From Aplectana chamaeleonis (Eukaryota; Nematoda; Chromadorea; Rhabditida; Cosmocercidae), in assembly GCA_029168955.1 (NCBI GenBank), contig JAPDOI010000156.1, positions 352,501-416,500 of the forward strand: a stretch of DNA of 64,000 bases, given 5' to 3'. This document shows, piece by piece, positions 48,824 to 59,400 of the stretch. The position numbers and the translations under genes were made by a program. Each line of letters starts with the position of its first letter. The stretch's first letter is position 1. The notes under the pieces were generated by a model. That model did no database searches. It was not told the origin of the DNA and saw only the letters and a program-made list of their open reading frames with translations.

Positions 48824-49370
48824 TTAAAGGCAGTGGTCGCGCTCAAATATGCTCGTCTTCTTTTCCACTCTAAACCCTTTTCTGGGTATAGAGTAGTAGA
48901 ACCTATAAGAAAAAATCGCGGAAAAAAACGCTGTTATAGGCCAAATTTGAAGCCTGAACTTTCTTGCCTTTTGATGGTGGACGAGCATACCCGACATCAT
49001 CGGCATCGATGATCTGTAATATCAAAAACATCAGCTGGCTTGAAATTGAATTTCAATCAATGAACCTCCGGATTTATGAACACATCTAGTCAAAAACATT
49101 GACTGAAGTGCTTGCTTTCATTGTTCAACTGTTTTATTAGGTAAATTTGCATTTATTTCTTCCTCTGAGTGTCGATGATTTTTGACTGCTTGACATGAGA
49201 CTGTGATCTTTCTGTGCACGTGTGCACGAACTGGGAATTTAGGGTCTTAATAACTCTAATTCTAGCCCGTTTTTCACCGCGCTACCTTCATAGTTTTTGA
49301 GCTGTTTTTGATCTAAGCTAATTTTTGTAGTTTTTTCGATAACGTTTTTCATCGCGATCACTGCCTTTAA
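48824..49370. mobile_element. TTAA-flanked element, intact copy of the one at 4618
   Basis: TTAAAGGCAGTGGTCGCG at the left and CGCGATCACTGCCTTTAA at the right, 547 bp. It contains the palindrome CATCATCGGCATCGATGATC. It serves as a reference for the disrupted copy at 4618-9075. Confidence 0.85.
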
Positions 49371-49414
49371 TCATATAAATGATGAAGAGGGCTGGTGAAA
49401 CATTCGAATCAAAG

Positions 49415-49572
49415 ATCACAAGTTATCACAAGGTAGCTGAGTTGAACGCAAAACTCAGATGTCAGACAAGACTCGAAACTGCTTGACATCTAAACACTTT
49501 GCGTGCAATGCAGGTTCGAGTCCTTTCGAGTTTTGCGCTCAACTCAGCTACCTTTTGATAACTTGTGATCAT
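49415..49572. repeat. Foldback containing tRNA-like A and B box sequences
   Basis: GATCACAAGTTATCACAAGG on the left is inverted at the right (CCTTTTGATAACTTGTGATC), with arms of about 50 bp. TAGCTGAGTTGA at 49434 fits the Pol III A box at 11 of 12 positions. GGTTCGAGTCC at 49513 is a perfect B box. No tRNA cloverleaf is apparent. Confidence 0.6.
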
Positions 49573-50421
49573 CCCATAGTAGTCATCAAAACACATTCAA
49601 AACATCAAAATTCGATTTGAATTAGTGTTTCGTAGTTTCACCGCTCGCGGCGCAGTATTCAGATTAGGCATTCAGATTAACCTTATACATGCTGCATTAG
49701 GAGGCCCCTTATACACTTCAGTGTATATTTTTATTTTGGAAGTCTGAGAGGCTGAGAGAGAAAGCTCCGCGCAATTTTTCTTGAAGTTGAAATTTTGATT
49801 TCTAATGAGGAGTTGTACGTCTTGTAGTGTTTTTTAAAGACGAATTGGGCCAATTTCCGCCCACAATGAAGTTGAAAACAGTTGAATGCAATAGGCACTG
49901 GTTTTTCTCATGTTATAAACAGTTGCGAATTTGTTGTTAATTTGCAAAAGCCACTTCCTTCGACATCTTCAACGTTTTTCTCTTTTCCTGATAATTATTC
50001 CTTTTTCACATGAAAATTTCACGATCCCCTCCAAGGTTTCGTTTTTCTACGGAAATTTTGTCGACGCCCCTCTCCACCTGTTAGCGCCTGCTGGGCCCTA
50101 ACAATTAGCCAGTGAGGGCATAAGGTCTCGTGCCGACGCCTTTACCCCCACTTGACAGAACAAGTTAATAAATCCCGTTCCCGGAGGTAATAAGAGGTAT
50201 AAAAAAAGTCACATCATGCTAGGGTCGAACGTTCTACGCAGCTCTGATTAACTCAGAACAACTTGATCCTTTTTATTGTTTCCTTGTTTAGTTAGTAGTT
50301 CATATTCAAGAATGTTGACTCTTATAGTTTAGCTATGGATATTATGCAAATAGACCAGTAGGTTGAGAGTCATATTTATCGCAACTACATTGTCAAGGGA
50401 AACTTAGAAAACGACAAGTGT
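49573..50421. other. No gene recognised
   Basis: AT-rich sequence between the foldback and the 3' end of the gamma gene. A TAAATATGAC context near 50370, read on the minus strand, might lie in the gamma 3' UTR. Confidence 0.35.
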
Positions 50422-53400
50422 TCATAAGAGCATGTAGGAAGCCTTCACACTGAGATCTGGTTCCATTTCGTTGCCAAATTTGAAATGCACTCGCTTACGT
50501 CCCCGCTTAGGCTTAGTTGTCGTGGTTGAAGTGGTAGAATCGACTTTGTCTTCTTCGCTCCACCTGAAAAGATTTTAATTATGTTATTAACTTTCCCCAG
50601 GCAATCCTTTTTCACTGGAAGTTTTAAGGCTGGATTCGAGATAGGAACGGTATCCCCATGACAAGGTACGTAAGGCAGGCCATCAGAAAAAAGAAAAGAA
50701 ATGGAGAGTCAGGGAAAACAAGCGGAGGAACAGGTTAGGACGGCTAATTGGCCAATGCAGTTGTGCTTTTCGACTCCTTGCCCATTACATATGAATAATT
50801 ATCACTCCCGAACATCCTTAGCAGCAGTCGCTATGTGGAGTTTCGGCGAAGTTGGTGGACCGACTAAGTTGGTACTCGCAGTCGCTTGACTTGCGAATCG
50901 CAGTCTCAGACAGTCGGGGGTAGTACGTTGGCACAATAGCGTTAGTTATCCAGGGCAAACATAAAATACTACTCCCCTTTGTGAGCAGGAGCTGCTGCTA
51001 ACCGGCAGCATATGCTGCCAAGGTAGGCTGGCGTTCTCCCCCTACTTGTGAGCAGGAGATGCTGCTAACGACAGCATATGATGTCAACCCCTACTTATCG
51101 ACAGCCTTTTCTGCAAACGGAGGAAGAATTTAGATTACCTCCCTCTTTAGCGGTGTTGGATGTGATCCTTGTCACGGCCATCAGCGAGGGGGCCAACCTT
51201 GCCGCGGTCCGCCACAAGGACATCATCTTAGCCACAGTCCACAACGAGGAGGCTTTCCTCGCGATGGGTCGTCGGGACGATCCCCTTAGCGTTCAAAATT
51301 TATGTCCAGAATGTGACGCGAGGTCACCTTCTAGGACCGGCCTCGAACCACCAACTGCCCCTTCAGCGAGACTGGCCGCCTCATATACCAGCAGTCGTCG
51401 TACAAGAGGATGCTGCAATGTTCATTTGCATCAGACAAATCGATGGAGGACAGAGTCAGTGAATGTAAGAGAGGGGGCAGCCGATATCACGCGTGACACG
51501 GTAAACAAAGGGATTTTACTCCAGCAAAAGCAGCACGAGCTCCTGCTACGTGTCAGCAGCTCCTGCTGTTAGCAGTAGCTACAGCACGGGTGCTGCTAAT
51601 CCCTTTGTGCTGGAGTACTAGCGCTATTGTGCCGACGTATTACCCCCGACTGTCTGAGGTGCTGCCTCCACATTGCACTTCCTAGCTGATTTATGAACTT
51701 ACTATTATTCTTCAAATCTTGACAAAAAAAGGGTTTTCTACCCTGCCATGATATAACTACCTCCAAATATTTGCACACCAGTCCTGAAAAATGTGTTCAT
51801 TCTTTACAATATCTCCAAAGTAAGTGTAACATTGAAGCATTAGTATGAATGAGCATCATGAGTACCAATCGTTCACATCAATTTCGTAAATACCCTTGAG
51901 TTCCTGTCTGAACCTCTTCAAACAGAGTTGTGCGTTCGATCAATACACATGGTTTTTGGGAGCTAATCTTACCCTCAATGCGCCACACTCGCTCAAACAA
52001 ATCAAGCGAAGAGGATCAATGCTAAGGGTTACGGCATGATTTGTCGCAGTCATGAGCGACAGGCATGCATCTATCGCAAATCGCGGCGGGAACTGGCCTT
52101 CCTGACTTGCTCCTGCATTCATTTACCCCGCCCTTTCATTTCTTTTCTTATTAGTGATGACGAGATCTATCTCTCTTTCCATAGCTCAACTACCATTTTC
52201 ATCGCTAACCCTGCCTTGGATGCACCCCAGCTCTGGTGAAACTCAAACTGAAGCAGAACTCGCATGTGCAAATAAAATTTTGCGCTGCCAAGCCGTTGTA
52301 GCGATGAGAGCAAAACAGAGCTGGTTTCGAAGCATTACCAAGAACAAGTCGCATCTAGGAAAATCTCTGAGCTCATCGACGAACCTGTAGAAGCATGCGA
52401 CAAAGACTTTATCAATTTCGCCATAAATGATGTAGTAAGAGCATCCGTAGCGCGTTCCTTCGGGCATGCCTTCAATCTGAATACATATCTGGGCTGTTTT
52501 TGCAAAAAAAAATTGACCAATTCGGGATCACTCCGGCAATTTCGACCCCTCAGGTCAAGACTGAACTCCGTCTCCGAACCTCCGCCAAAGAGCGGAAAAA
52601 GATCTAAAGCTCGGCTTGCACGGATGAGTGGGGGAGGAGTGAGCAGTCGAGCGGTCGATCATGGCAAGATATAACACTGATAAGGATATTTTGACATGAT
52701 AAGCCTGATAAGCCCTACTTCGACCGGCTCGAAATGAGGGAGCTAGGCTATACATAAGTTGAGCAAACTACAGTCTGTCGTGTGCTATATGCACTAGGAC
52801 TCCGTTTCTTCCACATATACAAGGCTGCCGAGCGATTTATCTAATTCGAAAGACGATTCATGTCGCTGAAGCGCGATGCTAATGCTTTTCAAAGGAGCCT
52901 GGACGGGGCTGTGGTATCGATACATGAAACGCAAGGGCTGAGCCGCCTCTTGCAGTTTGAAACATCAGGCTGCTCTATTGAAACAAAGTGGTTTCGAGTG
53001 AACTTCCATGTGCAGAATGCGAGTCAAATCATCCAATCTTGTGTACGGAACCACACCCCGATGAACGCAGTCGATTAAGCAGTGATCACCTGACGCATGC
53101 CCCGCGTTGCCACGGAAGGGGGCCTGTTGCATTCGGAGCTTCTTTGTTGAATTTACAACGGAGTTGGCTCACGAGGTGCATTTTCGATGAACAGGACACT
53201 GGCCCCTCCTATAGGAATCGTTCTTTACGTCGACTCGATAAACTTCAGTAGAGCATCCCTTTTCTTACTGTGTTAATTTGATATAATACACTTCCTCTCC
53301 CATCGGATATGTCGCCACATTTATTTGAAGTATAAAGTAATACAGATCGCTCGTAGCCCTCATGTATGCAACTGGGTTCCTAAGTGTCGAACAATCCACT

Positions 53401-56400
53401 TGATACAATGATTAGTACAGAGAAGTCCAAACTTTTGACACCTGGCTTCTTGTGCAAACGAGTAGTATCATTGTTGCCATTTCTTATAGTTTGAGCAGAA
53501 TATAGCTCGCAGGAGCAACTACTACAGGGCGTGTAATCTAGTAAGTTGACGCGAAGGGGTCCGGACTTTCCACGACTTGGAATAAAAACATTTATTTCAA
53601 AAACAAACAAGGCTCACCTAACAGAATAACTTCCATCAAATTTAAGGATCCTCCGCTAGCGATTGGGCAGATCATGAATTCCCGACGTGTTGAACTCTGA
53701 CTATTCCGAGTCGAAGTATTCTTCTGAGGCCGTTTTGACTTCGTCATCTTTAGTGAACTGTTTTCCATCCAGGAAGTGCTGCATCGGGCGGAACAAATGG
53801 TAGTCGGAAGGGGCAAGGTCTGGGCTATATGGAAGGTGAGGAAGAACTTCCTAGTCCAGGTCCAGCAGTTTCTGACGGGTTATCCGGGATACGTGTGGCC
53901 GAGCATTGTCTTGAAAAAGGCGAACAGTGCTCATCCCAGGGCGACTGGACCTGGGCTGGGAAGTTCTCCCTCACACTCCATATAACCCAGATCTTGCCCC
54001 TTCCGACTACCACGTGTTCCGCTCGATGCAGCACTTCCTGGATGGAAAACAGTTCACTAACGATGACGAAGTCAAAATGGCCTTAGAATAATTCTTCGAT
54101 TCGAAACAGCCAGAGTTCTACGCGTCAGGAATTCATGATCTGTAGCGAAAGATCCTTGAATGCGATGGAAGTTATTCTGTTGGGTGAGCCTTGTTTTTGA
54201 AAAAAAAATGATATTCAAAATCGTGAAAAGTCTGGAAACATTTGCATCAACCTAATAGCTCGCAGGAGCAACTACCACAGGGCGTGTAATCTAGCTGAGA
54301 GCTTGTCGAATAGGCGTTCCCAATGAAGTGCCGCTCAACCACCGATATAATCAACCACCGACTTGCCACAAATCGATATTTCGCCACAAAGTTTATACAA
54401 CGAGAGTGTGAGTGTTCTCAAATCCATGAACGCAGCTGGTACATTGATCTTCAAACCGGGTTACGAAAGAGACTCTTATTGATGTCAAGACTTTCGATAG
54501 GGATAAGGCAACTTTTCGATTTGGAAGGAACGAATTTCTGAGCCAAATCTCCTCTCTGGTTTGGCTCAAAACTCCTTTCTAGAGTTCTCTCCCTATTGCT
54601 TCCCTACCACAAGGTTGAGCTCCACCTTTTTTCGGAAAACTACGACAAGGTTTGTCCAAAGCCTCGCATTTTCGTCCTTGCATAGGGTTTGGAGATCTGC
54701 CAGATCTCTTGCTCGTCTACAAAAACGCCATTGGAAATTCAATCGCTAACCAGGCGTTGACGAGGAATTGAGTTGCTACCGAGGTCAAGTAACCCGTTTA
54801 ACAAAGTGCGTTCGTTGCTGCGATCCCCCCCCCCTTTTTGTGGCAAAGCTTTGCGAACCCCTGCCTAACAATGACCCAGCTGAATTCAAGGTAGACTCGC
54901 CCACTTTGCTGATGATTTGAATGCTTGTCAAAAATGCAGTTGTCCAAATAGCTCATTTTTCTCTAGTTGGACAATTGAAATTTTGACGAGCATTTAGGCC
55001 ACCAGCGGTTGACATGCAAATCTGCACGACTCGTGGTTGTGTAACAAACTCTCTGTGATGGAGCTGAGTTTAAAGGCACAGGACACCCAGAAAAATAATT
55101 TTGAGATTTCATGCTTATCTTGGAGAGAGTCACACGCTGATCACAGTGGTATCTCCGAAATCGGCCAAGACCCCCTTTGAACAGAGTTATGGCTCTTCAA
55201 AGATGCCTAGATTTTGAGGGCGAAAAATTGGTGGACGAGTTGTCTCAGGCCTGCATTTCTCTTTATTCGCAACCGCTGCGTGAAAGAAAGCCAGGATAAG
55301 AAGACAGTACGGTAATGGACTGAAGAACGACGACTCGTTGGAATTCATCCATCCATCGAGCCGGTATCGAGTTCGAAAATCTGTCAGGGGGTCGGGCCTG
55401 TGGCGGTGAGCGAAGGGGGTCGGGCCTGTGGTGGTCGCTTATATCTCGCTTATTTGGACGGAAAGAGATCTCGCATTTGGCACGTGTTATACAGGAGGGG
55501 TCTTTTACACAATTACATGAAAATCTCGAAATTCATATCTGAGGGTGTACTGTACCTTTAAACAAAAAAAAAACCAATCGAAAAAATCCGGCGATGCGAC
55601 CCCTAACTTCGGAAAAATTCCAACTTTGCTTGACCGTGGTAGCTACTTGTGAGAGCCTTCGCTCTGACTGAAGTACGATTCTCGCCTCAGCAATGAACCC
55701 AAAATTGTGGGGGCAGCAATAAGTGCTCACTTGTAACTTACGGTTGCTTTTTTCTCCACTTGCCATTCGAGCATTTGGAGCGTACCTATGATCTTGTCAG
55801 CTATTGTTCTCTGATCCATTCTAGCACACGGTCTGGATAAACAACAACGCATTTATGAGTACACGCTTGACAGCTCTTTCAGGCTTGCAGCTTGCTCAAT
55901 CTGCCTTACGGAGAGCGCCATAACGCACATATTAACCGGCGAACTGACTTGATCGGCGAGACATCGAAATATAAGCGTTTAGCGTGAATGAAACTTACAA
56001 CAATGCTCTCTGTTGGACCATTTTGTACATCGGCTCAACTCTCTTCATAATTCCAGGTATTACCAACTCGCTCAACGCCGCTTCTGCACACCAGTTAGAC
56101 CATTTCTGTAATTCTGTGGTTATCGACTATTTTGCCTCCTGAAGAAACCCAAGTAACTGCTCCAAAGTTCATGAGCTACAGGTAAACGGGAAGACCACTT
56201 TTTTTTTGTCACAGAAACCACCTTCAAGTGATCTCGCGCGACAGGACTCATCAACATAGGTCTCTCATAGTCGTTACCGTAGAAATCAATTTCAGCGCAC
56301 TACAAGGGCCGGATTCATCGAAGAAACTTGGGCTAATTCACCCTAGGGTTTTTCAAACTCGACACTAAACCTTGAAACTAACCTCGAATGCCATTCATGA

Positions 56401-59400
56401 AGCTTTGCCTTGCCAGAGTAACGTATACCCTGCGACTATACTTCGGGCCGAATTATATTAACGAAAATTATTCGAATGATTTTTCGAATTTCGAATCATT
56501 CAAAATTCGAAATTCGAGAGTTTTCGTTTTCGAATAATATTCGAAATTCGATTATTTCAAAAACCGGCTTTCGAATATTATTCGAAATTCGAATATTTCA
56601 AAAACAGGCTCTCGAATAATATTCGAAATTCAAATATTTCAAAAACAGGCTCTCGAATTATATTCGAAATTCGAATATTTCGAAAAGAGGCTCTCGAGTA
56701 ATATTCAAAATTCGAATATTTCAAAAACAGGCTCTCGAATAATATTCGAAATTCGAAAACTTGCGTATGGATTTATTTGAATTACTCGTCATTTCGAATA
56801 AATTGAGCGGACAACAACTCGTGGCTCAACCACATCCATTGAGAAGTGGTCTTCTGAGGAGAGGATTCGTATACATCTGTACGAATCTAATTAGGGAGCC
56901 CGTCATTAGCGTGGTTCGCACCTTCGTTCACACCTAATTATCTGCGCTCGCACCTTCGTCGTTGATGACGCCAGCAAAGCTCGTGCAGAAGAGTCCTGAT
57001 GCTCAACCAAAGGCCCCAATATTGATTGCGCAAATAGCGGATTAAAGGCAGCATACACGCTCGTAAACGTATTCGAAATAACTGCGGAAGTAGAAAGGGA
57101 ATGGTAACGAACACAACACTCACGCATTTTGAAGCGTCAAAAATGACCCACAATGACGCTACACGAGTGAGAAGTTGGCCCCGCCCTGTATCTGCCCGCC
57201 CCCTGTATTTGCGTCCTCGTGCAAAACAAGGGTTCTGAACCATTCCCACCATCGACGATGTTTGTGGGTGGTGGAATAGGTACAATAGGTGAACCACACA
57301 CACCGAAGACGGTGGGAATGACCCAGCACCCCTGTTTTGGAGGCTGACGCAAATACAAGGGGCGGGCAGATACAGGGGCGGGGTCAACTTCTCACTCGTG
57401 TAGCGTCATTGCAGGTCGTTTTTGACGCTTCAAAATGCGTGGGCGCTGTGTTGGGTGCCATTCCCATTCTAATTCAGCAGTTATCTCAAATACGTTTGCG
57501 AGCGTGTATGCTGCCTTTAAGTGTTAACCCACTGGAGATTTCATAAAGGAAAATGAAAGATTGTCTTTTAATCAGCTGCTGTAATTGCAAATTAGCGCAA
57601 GATATGAGCAGGCAGTGTAAAGGGAAAGCATTGAAGAAAAATACAGATTTGTAAATTGATGACAACAATGATTTGTAGAAAATAAAAACTCTATAATGGT
57701 GATTGGAATATGATATGTGACTGTAATGATAAAGTGCTTCAAAATGTAAACAAGCAGAAAAGTGTGCGAGGTAAAAAAATGAACCTATAAAAACGCGTAG
57801 ACGCAACGATCTCGACTACTTGTCGTACTTTTGATTTTGTGCAATGCACTTGTTGTTTGTTTTAACAATAGTGGCTGAAGACGAAAAAAAATATTGTTTT
57901 TCTGTTAGCTTTTCTTTTCTTGGCGGGTGCTTGCTGATCCACTTCCTTATTTGTTCAGTCGTTGTGTATGACAAGTCGAATGTTATTTGGAAACCCCGAG
58001 AACCTGTCAAAAAATTGCAATTTATTCGAAAATTCGGAAAAAAATATTCGGTAATTCGAAAATTTGGATTTTCGAATATATTCGAAAATTTTCGTTCTTG
58101 AATAATATTCGAAATTCGAAAAATTTCGTTTTCGAATAATATTCGAAATTCGAAAATTTTCGTTTTCGAATAATATTCGAAATTCAAAATTCGAAAATTT
58201 TCGTTTTCGAATAATATTCGAAATTCGAAAATTTTGACCATTTTGTCCAAGTATACCTGCGACGTATAATTAAAAACCCTTTGCGCACTCGCGTTCGCGT
58301 AGAATCAGCAATCGATAACGGCGCGTGCCAGTTAACACTTAGTAGACCGCGCGTTCCACGTCTAGCCCCGTAGCGGATTGGCGCGCTCTACGGCCAATCA
58401 TTTCAGTGATTTTTTAAATTGATTTTTTGTTGTTATCGCCTATATCAAAATGAGATATGTGACGCTTAGTATCTGCATACCACTTCTGGAAGTTGAACTA
58501 AGCAGAGATTCAAAATCAATAATTAGAAGGAATCCGTTTTTTTATTGAAGTAAAACGAAAAAATCGAGTTTTGACTTGGGTGCGCAGTGTGAACACGAGG
58601 TCCCAGGGGCAATACAGCCGTGGGTGCGCAGTGTGGACACGCGGTTCATCAAGTGTCAATTTCGGTGGTGACTGCTCAGAGAACGAAAATTTTGCTTGAA
58701 TTTCTTTTTTTTCTTTCTTTTCTTCTCTTCACGGAGAGATATTGTTCACAATTTTCAAGATGACAGGCATTTGTTCAGAAACTCTCTCTACTTACTAATT
58801 GAATTTTCCATCCGTGGCACGCCATTTTTTGGCAGAATCGAACACTTGACGTAAATTATTCCTTTGTTTTTTTCAAACTGTTGTTTTTTGGTTTTTCATT
58901 TGATGTATTTCATTTATATTGCACTCAGAGTGCGCAGTACAACTAAAACATCTCGAAATCGAATCTCAGGATATTTAAGTATCATTCACTGAAATAAATT
59001 CCACAGTAATACCTGATTTCAGTTATTCAATAATTGTAATTAAACGATTCCTGGAAGTATTATAAAGGTCGGAATGTTTGAAAAAGTCGAGAAATGCGAA
59101 TTTTCTAATTCTGAAAAATTTGCGTTCGGGCACCATAAGAATAATTGTTCGAATATTTGCTTCGAATGAATGGACTGCTAACTGCGACGCATAAGTATAG
59201 CAACACCTTCGAAATAGGCGTATCAAAAATTAGATCGAGGTTTTGGATATTGGGGAGAGTTTCTATGTTTTCTGCCACGACGACAACGATGGATTAAGTG
59301 GTATGACCGGAAGTTGCCCATTTCGCCTTTGGTTATCGAGAAAAGTCTGTATTGGGCGCGACGCATGTAACTTAAATGACCTCAGATAAGTCGCAAGTGA

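Larger units (their letters stand above)
53503..54294. mobile_element. Inverted pair of mariner 3' halves between 39-bp direct repeats
   Basis: 53544 to about 53905 is the C-terminal end of a mariner in minus orientation (SPDLAPSDYHLFRPMQHFL, then HDLPN). About 53906-54252 is the same end in plus orientation (NPDLAPSDYHVFRSMQHFL). TA lies at both outer edges. A 39-bp sequence beginning TAGCTCGCAGGAGCAACTAC occurs at 53503-53541 and 54256-54294, with one difference. Lies in the fifth intron of gamma. Confidence 0.75.

Noticed and set aside
49434..49523. Candidate tRNA gene
   Set aside because: A and B boxes are present but no cloverleaf or acceptor stem can be formed around them, and the spacing is too long without an intron model.
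51078..51572. 164-codon plus-strand frame
   Set aside because: It lies inside a foldback, contains its subrepeats, and shows no domain. A nearby start context is not enough.
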